Part shown: positions 24,349-32,300 of the stretch, in pieces
How positions within the stretch are numbered: the first letter of the stretch is position 1
Layout of the letters: the number at the start of each line of letters is the position of its first letter
DNA from: Patescibacteria group bacterium
GTDB lineage: Bacteria; Patescibacteriota; Gracilibacteria; Peribacterales; Peribacteraceae
DNA length: 33,568 nt
Assembly: GCA_018818235.1 (NCBI GenBank)
Contig: JAHISE010000036.1
Span: 1-33,568 of the forward strand
Direction of reading: 5' to 3'
Translations under genes and position numbers: made by a program
Notes under the pieces: model-generated
What the model was told of the DNA's origin: nothing
The model's input: the letters and a program-made list of their open reading frames with translations, nothing else
The model's database searches: none

Positions 24349-24576
24349 ATGCCAAGATCCCGACTTACCAAAAAAGGACAGGCAACCATTCCCGCAGAAA
24401 TACGTGCTTTTTTGGATGTAGATTCAGGAGATATGATCTCTTTTTCGGTCGAAGATGATTCAGTCGTAATAAGTAAAATGAATGAAGCAGAAGACGAATA
24501 TCTTAGATCTGTAGAAAGCTCACTTGCAAGCGAATGGCTGTCTCAAGAAGATTCCAATGCTTACGATGATTTGTAA
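24349..24576 (+). CDS. AbrB/MazE-type antitoxin
   Basis: The 75-residue protein starts SRLTKKGQATIPAEIRAFLDV, a clear AbrB-like DNA-binding beta hairpin, and ends in an acidic tail (EAEDEYLRSVESSLASEWLSQED) suited to bind the toxin. It overlaps the toxin gene. It shares the fold of the 4117-4362 antitoxin but is a different protein, paired with a MazF- and not a RelE-type toxin. Confidence 0.85.
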   Translation: MPRSRLTKKGQATIPAEIRAFLDVDSGDMISFSVEDDSVVISKMNEAEDEYLRSVESSLASEWLSQEDSNAYDDL

Positions 24577-24910
24577 TTCAGGTACAATCGTTATTGTCCC
24601 TTTTCCTTTTGTGGACGCGCCGCAAACAAAGCGACGCCCTGCGCTGGTTCTTTCAGGACATTCTTTCAATAAAGAACATAAAAACACATTGCTGGCCATG
24701 ATAACAACAGGAGGGAATAAACCATGGAAAAGTGACATTTGCATTTCTGATTGCAAAGAACAAGGGCTCTACCCTAAATCCGTTATTCGAATGAAGATTT
24801 TTACATTGGATAATCGTTTTATCCTCAAACGCATTGGTGATGCAAACAGTAAAGACTGGGGGAAAGTGAAGGACGTTATACTTAGAGAGGTATTAGAAAT
24901 TGAGAATTGA
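24566..24910 (+). CDS. MazF/PemK-type mRNA-cleaving toxin
   Basis: The 114-residue protein has the MazF beta-barrel start GTIVIVPFPFVDAPQTKRRPALVLS, then LLAMITTGG and LYPKSVIRMKIFTLDN. The family cleaves RNA at short motifs; MazE-like proteins block it. The start ATG 24566 overlaps the antitoxin by 11 bp; ATG 24557 is an alternative. The end EIEN-TGA lies in two ATTGAGA repeats, again a stop codon inside a 7-bp repeat. Confidence 0.87.
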   Translation: MICNSGTIVIVPFPFVDAPQTKRRPALVLSGHSFNKEHKNTLLAMITTGGNKPWKSDICISDCKEQGLYPKSVIRMKIFTLDNRFILKRIGDANSKDWGKVKDVILREVLEIEN

Positions 24911-24996
24911 GAATAATTTTTGATTTTTATTGGTGTTGATGATGTTTCTGGTTATATCTTATAATGGTGAATTTGTTATGAATCTGAACTGTTCAA

Positions 24997-25407
24997 TCAT
25001 TCTAGCTGAAGAAATGTTTTCATTGCATATCGTAATTTAGATATTTCATCTTCAATACTTGAAGTATTAATTCGATGAACTATAAAATCATTACTAAGCA
25101 AATTATCCACAATCGGATGAAACCCCTCTCTTTTTAATTTACCTCTAATCATGTCTATAAGTATCAGCAAAACAACAGGTGTTCCATTTCGCCCAAGAGA
25201 TCTCCTAAAAGCATAATCAATTGCTGAACTTGTATGATGTGTTAAATATATAGGTATAGATATTCCATTACGATCTTCATGAGAATAACAATTTGCAACT
25301 TGAATTCTTGTTTCAAGATACTCCATGTTAGTGCCATGCAATAATACTGGAATATTGGCATATTTTTTTTCAAATCGACCATCTAACCACTTATCTAATA
25401 TTCCCAT
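24997..25407 (-). CDS. Possible ADP-ribosyltransferase-fold protein
   Basis: The 136-residue protein is not clearly assigned. It has VLLHGTNMEYLETRI near residue 21, IPIYLTHHTSSAIDYAFRRSLG near 51 and TPVVLLILID near 76. The order HGT, then YLT...A..YA, then a strand, resembles the H-Y-E core of the ART superfamily (RNA phosphotransferase and DarT-like proteins). The third catalytic residue is not obvious; a Glu in the C-terminal SIEDEISKL is one candidate. A TACAAT box lies 7 bp before the ATG, and the gene follows a toxin-antitoxin pair. A toxin or RNA-modifying role is possible but unproven. Confidence 0.4.
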   Translation of the reverse strand: MGILDKWLDGRFEKKYANIPVLLHGTNMEYLETRIQVANCYSHEDRNGISIPIYLTHHTSSAIDYAFRRSLGRNGTPVVLLILIDMIRGKLKREGFHPIVDNLLSNDFIVHRINTSSIEDEISKLRYAMKTFLQLE

Positions 25408-25495
25408 ATCCTACATTGTAGAATTTATTTCCATTCTCCACGAATTAACTTTTCGCTATACTGGCAACGGTAAAATCGTTCATTCTTCAAAATAT

Positions 25496-25583
25496 GCCGC
25501 TGTGGTGGAATGGTAGACACGAGGGACTTAAAATCCCTTGGCCAATTACGGTCGTGCTGGTTCGATTCCAGCCAGCGGCACCA
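25496..25583 (+). tRNA. tRNA-Leu(TAA), CCA encoded
   Basis: GCCGCTG pairs with CAGCGGC, followed by A and encoded CCA. The anticodon stem AGGGA/TCCCT holds loop CTTAAAA, anticodon TAA, reading UUA. There is a long variable arm, and the T-loop is GGTTCGATTCC. Confidence 0.95.
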
Positions 25584-25603
25584 GCCTACGCGTAGCGTAG
25601 GCT
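25583..25603 (+). terminator. Perfect 9-bp hairpin at the tRNA-Leu(TAA) 3' end
   Basis: AGCCTACGC-GTA-GCGTAGGCT begins with the last A of the encoded CCA. There is no T run. It could mark the 3' end for processing or be a REP-like palindrome. Confidence 0.45.
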
Positions 25604-25665
25604 GTCGAGCGTAGCCTCCTGAACTCATTTGTATAATTTTCAACAGAGTCGCTACGGCTACGGCT

Positions 25666-25761
25666 GGCAGGCCACGTCACTCGTGAGTGACCGTGGCAGG
25701 CCACGTCACTCGTGAGTGACCGTGGCAGGCCACGTCACTCGTGAGTGACCGTGGCAGGCCA
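25666..25761. repeat. Three tandem copies of a 29-bp palindromic unit
   Basis: Three exact 29-bp units (25666, 25695, 25724) and a 9-bp partial follow without spacers. Each holds CCACG TCACTC GT GAGTGA C CGTGG, an almost perfect hairpin. It is not a CRISPR array. It lies in a GC-rich island between tRNA-Leu and the next gene. Confidence 0.9.
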
Positions 25762-25840
25762 TCAGGAGCAAAGGTTGACTTCCAAAAACAAGTAGTATCC
25801 TGAAAACCCCTCGCTACCAGAATTAACACAACCAATACCA

Positions 25841-25868
25841 TTGCAATTAATACAAAGACAAGTATAAC
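25841..25868 (+). promoter_or_regulatory. Promoter giving a leaderless mRNA
   Basis: TTGCAA (25841-25846), 16 bp, TATAAC (25863-25868), 6 bp to ATG 25875. Confidence 0.6.
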
Positions 25869-25874
25869 ACTTTT

Positions 25875-26297
25875 ATGACCAGCGAAAACAGGCATGAGGC
25901 CACTAAACACGTAGAAGATTTATTGGAATATGCTTTTGGAGAAGCTTTGGCAAGATTATTTCCAACAGGATCTAATGCTGTAGTAATTAGACATCATTTG
26001 CGTGCAGTACTTAATGGAACTGTTCTTAGAACCATCGAACTTGCAATGCTACACAAAGATTTACAGGAAGATGAACTATTCGAACTTGTATTACGACATC
26101 TAACTTCCGATCCCGACTATTTACGAACAGGCAATCTGCCTCTCACTTCGCAAGAAGCCGAATCAGATGAAAATGACCCATATCTCATTAATCAGGTATT
26201 ACACGAACTACATGATTCCAGAGCACAAATTGCACAAAGGTTTCCAAAATTAGCTAGTATTATCGAAGGTACAGATTTCAAAAAATTGGGACAGTAA
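25875..26297 (+). CDS. Hypothetical helical protein
   Basis: I do not recognise this 140-residue protein. It seems all-helical, soluble and acidic, with no signal or membrane segment. Segments such as HVEDLLEYAFGEALARLF and INQVLHELHDSRAQIAQRF look amphipathic. The promoter 6 bp before the ATG supports expression and the start. It stands alone, with repeats on both sides. Confidence 0.55.
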   Translation: MTSENRHEATKHVEDLLEYAFGEALARLFPTGSNAVVIRHHLRAVLNGTVLRTIELAMLHKDLQEDELFELVLRHLTSDPDYLRTGNLPLTSQEAESDENDPYLINQVLHELHDSRAQIAQRFPKLASIIEGTDFKKLGQ

Positions 26298-26507
26298 TCA
26301 AGTCACTGCGGCCACTATCTGAATTACATAACGCAGATGGCGCAGATAACGCAAATCCCCCCCCAGACAAAGCAGTAGGTTGATATTACAAATCCACGTA
26401 ATCCGTGCCTGTCGACCGTAGCCAAGCCTGCCGGCCATCCGTCGAGGCGCGGCCTCGCCGCGACTGATAGCCAAGAGGCGAAGGTTGATAATCTGTAGTT
26501 CAGACAA
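26298..26507. repeat. Repeat-rich intergenic region
   Basis: CGCAGATGG CGCAGATAA CGCAAAT (near 26333) is a short-period repeat. A run of C follows, and from 26402 a GC-rich stretch with GAGGCGCGGCCTCG. No gene is seen. The GC content differs from the flanks. Confidence 0.5.
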
Positions 26508-27998
26508 TCACTGTATCTCCAAAGTAGCCGCCGTAGGACTGATTAGCACAGCACCTCCGGTCGGGTTCAAAAGTTTAAGATTAACCTTTTCCCCGGAATC
26601 ATTTAAGTCATCATTCACCAAAGGAATTACAAATGATTTTTTAGACTCACCGGTTCTAAATGTAAGAGTACCGGAAGTAACAGTGTAATCCTGAGTCGCA
26701 ACAGCCGTACCTCCGTCAGTGGAATATCCAACTGTTACAATCCCATCGGTTCCACCAACCCGACTTACTTCTATCACAGCTTCTTCTTTGGACTCCAATG
26801 CTTCGTAATTTAATCTTGAGAATTTGATGGAACCTGATCCAAAGGATGTGACTTCGTCATCCATGATTGTAAGAACCACAGATTTATTGCTTCCCAAAAC
26901 GCCACCACCGGGTTCACTCAAGCTCAGATTGACTGTCTTGTTACCATTGATATTTTGATTATCTTTTAGGGTAATTGAAAAAGATGTCCGGATTTCTCCT
27001 GCATTGAATGTCAGAGATCCACTTGTCGGCTCATAATTCGAATTGCTGGCAGTACCGTTATTCGTAGAATATTTAACAGTTGCTTTGGCAGAAGAGTCAC
27101 CGATTCGTTCAACCAATATATCAATGCTACCTCCTGCTTCGGAGGCCTGATATTCAAGAGCGCTGAATTCTATTAACTTATCACCCTGTTCTTCTTCTCC
27201 CTCCTCATTATCCTTAATTGTAAGTTCCGCGGCACTTGGTGTTGTAAGCTGCGCCCCTCCGGAAGGATCACCAAGAGTGATATTTACAGTTTGATCTTCC
27301 TCGGCCACTTCATCATCAATAATATTTATTATAAAAGTAGAACTGGTCTCCCTATCGGCAAATCTGATGGTACCTGAAGTAAGCTCATAATCTTCACCTG
27401 ATTTTGCCGTCCCATCGGTTACCACATAATCAACTGTAATCGCACCACGATTTCCTCCCGTTCTTACAACACTTATTGTTGCAACACCTTCATTTTCATC
27501 CACACTGTATTTATTAATTGTAAACCTTACCAAGCCTGCAGTATTTGTATTGGGTGGTTCTATATCGTCATCAGAAGTATCTGAGGTGTCTGAGGTGTCT
27601 GAAGTATCTGAAACATCAGTATCATCTGTAGTTTCAGTATCATCCGTCTGGGAAGTAACCGATGCAGCCAAAGCACTGGCAGCGGCAGCTCTTGCCTGCT
27701 GTCTCTCCTGCGATGAAGTACTTTGCGAAACCTGAACTTCATTTATTTCATCTCGCAACCTCTTCATAAGAACTGCAATTTGACCTCGGGTAACATAATC
27801 ATCCGGTCCAAATTTACCACTATCATACCCATTGATTATTCCCAGTGAATTAAGTTCACCGATCGCCTCATCGTAATACATTCCATAAGGCACATCAGTA
27901 AATACGCCCGAACCAAGCTGAGATGCCACAGAAGTACCTGCAATTCCAAACAATATACCTGATAAAACAAGAATAGAAGATTTAATTCGAGTGCCCAT
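26508..27998 (-). CDS. Surface protein with SLH domain and three Calx-beta repeats
   Basis: The 496-residue protein has a signal peptide (SSILVLSGILFGIAGTSVASQ). One SLH module follows (FTDVPYGMYYDEAIGELNSLG...TRGQIAVLMKRL), which would bind the cell wall or its polymer. A disordered Asp/Thr/Ser linker, coded by 9-bp repeats near 27580-27620, leads to three tandem Calx-beta modules with signs such as VDYVVTDGTAKSGEDYE, KYSTNNGTASNSNYEP and GYSTDGGTAVATQDYT. These beta modules typically bind calcium. ATG 27998 is chosen since the upstream TTG adds an odd tail before the signal. No C-terminal sorting signal is seen. Confidence 0.85.
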   Translation of the reverse strand: MGTRIKSSILVLSGILFGIAGTSVASQLGSGVFTDVPYGMYYDEAIGELNSLGIINGYDSGKFGPDDYVTRGQIAVLMKRLRDEINEVQVSQSTSSQERQQARAAAASALAASVTSQTDDTETTDDTDVSDTSDTSDTSDTSDDDIEPPNTNTAGLVRFTINKYSVDENEGVATISVVRTGGNRGAITVDYVVTDGTAKSGEDYELTSGTIRFADRETSSTFIINIIDDEVAEEDQTVNITLGDPSGGAQLTTPSAAELTIKDNEEGEEEQGDKLIEFSALEYQASEAGGSIDILVERIGDSSAKATVKYSTNNGTASNSNYEPTSGSLTFNAGEIRTSFSITLKDNQNINGNKTVNLSLSEPGGGVLGSNKSVVLTIMDDEVTSFGSGSIKFSRLNYEALESKEEAVIEVSRVGGTDGIVTVGYSTDGGTAVATQDYTVTSGTLTFRTGESKKSFVIPLVNDDLNDSGEKVNLKLLNPTGGAVLISPTAATLEIQ

Positions 27999-28161
27999 AG
28001 TAGTAAGGGGAAGGAATGCGAAAAATATAGTACTTTTCGGCTTATGATGCAATATCTACCTCCAACCCTCTAAGATGCCCTTTGGGTATAGCCACTCCTC
28101 CTAAGAAGGATGGAGCTTCAGTATTGGAGAGAACAAACTTTGAATTCTATAATAACGAGGC

Positions 28162-28199
28162 CCCCCTCTCCATACAGGGAGATGGCCGGGGAGAGGGGG
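28162..28199. repeat. GC-rich hairpin repeat
   Basis: CCCCCTCTCC and GGAGAGGGGG pair around 18 bp that include GGGAGATGGCCGGG. It resembles GC-rich intergenic palindromes common in environmental genomes. It lies between the two SLH genes. Confidence 0.6.
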
Positions 28200-28219
28200 T
28201 ATAACACATCCAATAAACT

Positions 28220-28255
28220 CAAAAAACAAAGAGACAGGGCACACCTCAATGCCCT
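28220..28255 (-). terminator. Intrinsic terminator of the second SLH gene
   Basis: On the minus strand AGGGCA, 8-nt loop, TGCCCT, then a T-rich tract (TTTGTTTTTTG), directly after the stop codon at 28260. Confidence 0.75.
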
Positions 28256-28259
28256 CCAA

Positions 28260-29111
28260 CTAATATATCCTCATCCCCATCCCAACAATCTTAGCAATCT
28301 CCGCTCGTGTAACCGGATCTGATGGACCAAACAAACCGGTAAGATTCCCATCTTCATCAGCAAAGCCTGATACCAAACCATCACGTGCTGCTGTTTCTAT
28401 TGCAACCGCAAATTCTGTGGCAGCAGTGACATCCGAAAAAACAGTCCCTGTTAATTCTTTGAAATTGGCTTCGAATGCCTGAAGAACTGTAACTATAACT
28501 TCATTTCGCAGTGCGGGACGAGTTACGTCCACGGAGCCATCACTAAATACAGCCCATCCCAAATATTCCGCACACTTAATATAATCTTCCGACCACCTTC
28601 CGATTGCCGTCTCGCTCTTCATGCTATCGCCACACTCATCATATCGTGCATCAGAAGCTTCCATTGCGATTTTCGCCAGCTGCTCAATTGTCACATTATC
28701 AGCAGGTCCAAAAAATCCGGTTGGCTTTCCGGTTGAATCACGATAGCCGGAGATTACACCTTTCTCTGCAATCTCTTGAATGTAAGGAGCAAACCATGCA
28801 GATCCCAAAACATCTGATAATTCAACTTCCTGCCCATCTATTGTTATTGAGAGATTTTCATCAGAATCTGCAGGTGCTGAACCTTTTAAAGTGTCTCCAC
28901 CACTGCCATAAACAAGCTTTGGAAAAAGCTCATCCCCAAATTCATATTCCTTATCCTCAGTATCACGTTGATGCTTACTCTGGAAAAAGTTTAAATCCAG
29001 TTTTAGATATGGAAAGTCAGATTTGATCTGACTAAAAACTCCTGCATGGGTTAGGATTGGAGATAGAAGGAAGGTGCAGAATATGACAGATGATATTGAA
29101 CGGTTGAGCAT
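28260..29111 (-). CDS. SLH-domain surface protein
   Basis: The 283-residue protein has a signal peptide (SSVIFCTFLLSPILTHAG) and three SLH modules that fill residues about 100-283. Signs are WFAPYIQEIAEKGVISGY with GFFGPADNVTIEQLAKI; then WSEDYIKCAEYLGW with VTRPALRNEVI; then FAVAIETAARDGLVSGF with GLFGPSDPVTRAEIAKI. It has no other domain, so it may be a wall-anchored structural or adaptor protein. A TAAAAT box (29119-29124) lies 7 bp before the ATG, with TTGGAA at 29143-29148 formed by the adjacent repeat arm. Confidence 0.88.
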   Translation of the reverse strand: MLNRSISSVIFCTFLLSPILTHAGVFSQIKSDFPYLKLDLNFFQSKHQRDTEDKEYEFGDELFPKLVYGSGGDTLKGSAPADSDENLSITIDGQEVELSDVLGSAWFAPYIQEIAEKGVISGYRDSTGKPTGFFGPADNVTIEQLAKIAMEASDARYDECGDSMKSETAIGRWSEDYIKCAEYLGWAVFSDGSVDVTRPALRNEVIVTVLQAFEANFKELTGTVFSDVTAATEFAVAIETAARDGLVSGFADEDGNLTGLFGPSDPVTRAEIAKIVGMGMRIY

Positions 29112-29135
29112 TGTGATGATTTTAGCAAGATAATG

Positions 29136-29294
29136 GTTAAAATTCCAAATTCCAAACTCCGAAATTCACAAATAAATTCCAATAATCAAAATTCTAAAAT
29201 TTTTAAGATTGCTATTGCCTCCTTGGATCCTTGAAATATTGGAATTTTGGATTCTTTTTGCAAATTTGTGGATTTGCGAATTTGGAATTTTAAC
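29136..29294. repeat. 159-bp AT-rich inverted repeat upstream of carB
   Basis: The outer ends GTTAAAATTCCAAATTC and GAATTTGGAATTTTAAC are perfect inverted repeats of 17 bp. Inner parts repeat AAATTCC-like units, again partly complementary. It lies between divergent SLH and carB genes and overlaps the SLH gene promoter. Confidence 0.8.
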
Positions 29295-29346
29295 TCTTGA
29301 AGAAACGCTTGCAATCCACCCCCAAACCCATTAGGCTGCATCGGAA

Positions 29347-32300
29347 ATGACATCAAAGATAACGCAGGGAACCTCCAAATCCGCCCAGGCGGAGGAAGGG
29401 GGTCTTTTTTTTAAATCCGCAAAAGATAAGACTATTTTACTTCTTGGCTCAGGAGCTCTGAAAATAGGAGAAGCGGGCGAATTCGATTATTCCGGAAGCC
29501 AAGCAATAAAAGCTTTTAAGGAAGAAGGCGCACGAGTAGTACTTGTTAACCCGAATATCGCAACCAACCAAACCAGCTGGAATGTCGCAGATACTGTGTA
29601 TTTCCTTCCTGTTAACCCTCAATTCGTCAAGAGAGTGATAGAGAAGGAGAAACCGGATGTAATATCGCTGAGTTTCGGAGGACAGACCGCACTTAATTGT
29701 GGACTTGAGCTTAATGATTCGGAAATTCTGAAAAAAAATGGAATTGCAGTACTGGGAACTCCGGTAGAAAGTATCAGAAATACGGAAGATCGAGCCTTGT
29801 TTAATGCACAATTAAAAAGTATCGATGTTAATGTTCCCGCATCCCATGCCTGCGAAGATATAAGCGAAGCATTCAAAGCCGCAGAAGACATCGGATTTCC
29901 CGTAATTGTTAGAGGAGCATTCGCGCTTGGAGGAAAGGGCAGCGGAAGAGCCAATGATGAAAGTGAGTTGAAAGAAGTGTGCAAAGTTGCTTTTGTTGAA
30001 TCACCTCAGATATTGGTCGAAGAAGACTTGACCGGATGGAAGGAAATTGAATATGAAGTGGTACGTGACAGAGCAGACAACTGTATTACGGTTTGTAATA
30101 TGGAAAACATAGATCCGCTCGGAATACATACGGGTGAATCAATTGTCATAGCTCCAAGCCAGACCTTGGATAATACCGATTACCAAATGCTCAGATCAAT
30201 TTCGCTTAAGGTGATCCGGCATCTTGGAATTATTGGGGAGTGCAACATACAGTTCGCACTCGATCCTGATTCGCGAGATTACCGTGTTATAGAAGTGAAT
30301 GCTCGTCTAAGCAGAAGTTCCGCATTGGCATCCAAAGCTACCGGCTACCCACTGGCATTTATTGCAGCAAAGCTTTCCATGGACTACACCCTTCCAGAAT
30401 TATCAAATGCAATAACTCATGTAACCTGTGCGGACTTTGAACCGTCACTAGATTACGTCGCCATAAAAATGCCCCGATGGGATATGCAGAAATTCAGAAT
30501 GGTTTCCAATCAGGTTACAAGTGAAATGAAATCTGTCGGTGAAGTTATGGCACTTGGTAAAACATTCGAAGAAGCAATGCAAAAAGCGATTCGAATGCTT
30601 AATATTGGTGCAGAAGGTCTTTTCCCAACTCCATTTGAATTTAATAATCTGGGAGAAGAAGCAATACTGCCAACTCCCAGACGCATATTTGCAATTGCAG
30701 AAGCACTCAAGGGAAAAATTGAGATGCATGAAATTCACGAAAAAACCAAAATGGATATGTGGTTTCTGGAACGTATTCGCTCATGCGCACTGATAGCAGA
30801 ACGACTCAAAAAGAATAGCTTACCTTCACCCGAACTTCTGAAAGAAGCCAAGCGTTCAGGATTTTCCGATAGATCTATCGCAATGATTTCGGAATCTGAT
30901 GCCGAAATTATCCGCAAGAAACGCATTGAAAATAATATCACTCCAGTAATTAAGCAGGTTGATACGTTGGCTGGGGAGTTTCCCGCACAGACGAATTATC
31001 TTTATATGACGTATCATGGAACTGAGCACGATATAATTATTAAGAACACGGATGGGTCACTAGTCACTAGTCACTCGTCACTCGTCGAGGGTCCAGTGAC
31101 CAGTGACCAGCGACTAGCGACCCCCAACTCAACCAATCAACATAGAATTATCGTCCTCGGCGGCGGACCCTACTCCATCGGCTCCTCAGTTGAATTCGAC
31201 TGGTGTTGTGTACAGGCAGTTCATGAACTGCAGAAAAATGATTTCGAAGTTGCGATGATTAATAGTAATCCCGAAACCGTAAGTACGGATTACGATGAAT
31301 GTGATCTGCTCTTCTTTGAAGAGCTTTCCGAAGAACGTGTTCGAGATATCGCAGATCTTATTAACCCATATGGAATTGTTGTTTCTATGGGAGGACAAAT
31401 TCCAAATTCACTTGCTCCAAAAATACACAAGGCTGGACTACCAATTTTAGGAACCGCACCCGAAGATATAGATCGGGCGGAAGATCGACATAAATTCAGC
31501 ACCCTTCTGGATGAACTTAAGATTGATCAACCGGAATGGAAAGAATTTTCGGACATCAAATCTGCAAAAGATTTTGCACAAAAAGTGGCATATCCCGTAA
31601 TTGTCAGACCAAGTTATGTGCTTTCGGGTGCTTCTATGGCTGTGGTTCACTCCGATGATGATTTGGAAGATTACGTTGGCGGATCAGCTTTTGTAAATAA
31701 AGAAGCTCCTATTGTGGTTTCCAAATTCGAGATTGGTGCAAAAGAAATTGAATTTGATGGAGTTGCTCAAGACGGAAAATTACTTTTATATGCGATTTCG
31801 GAACATATCGAGAATGCCGGAGTACATTCCGGTGACGCCACCATTGTTCTTCCTCCTCAAAGAGTTAATCTGGAAACATTGCGTCGCGTTAAAAGCATAG
31901 CCAAACATATTGCAAAGGGATTGAATATTTCCGGACCATTTAACATTCAACTTCTTGCAAGAAGTAACAAATTGAAGGTAATTGAATGTAATCTGCGTGC
32001 AAGCAGAAGCTTCCCATTTGCAAGTAAAGTTACGGGAGAAAACTTTATTACACTCGCAACTCAGGCTTTACTGCACAAAGCTCCACCAGACAAAAGATAT
32101 CAAACCGTAGATCTGGATCATGTGGGAGTTAAGGCTGCACAATTCAGTTTTAATAGACTAAAGGGTGCAGACCCACGTCTTGGAGTAGAAATGGCAAGTA
32201 CGGGTGAAGTGGCTTGTTTTGGTAACAACGCGGAAGAAGCATTGCTTACGGCATTGATAGCAATTGGATTTAAAATTCCAAAGAAAAACATTTTGGTAAC

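Noticed and set aside
25425-25643. Minus-strand open frame across tRNA-Leu(TAA)
   Set aside because: It is antisense to a clear tRNA and has no promoter or family match. It is a by-product of the tRNA and GC-rich repeat.
25666-25761. Possible CRISPR array (29-bp palindromic repeats)
   Set aside because: The copies touch each other with no spacers, and no cas genes are in the window. It is a plain tandem repeat.
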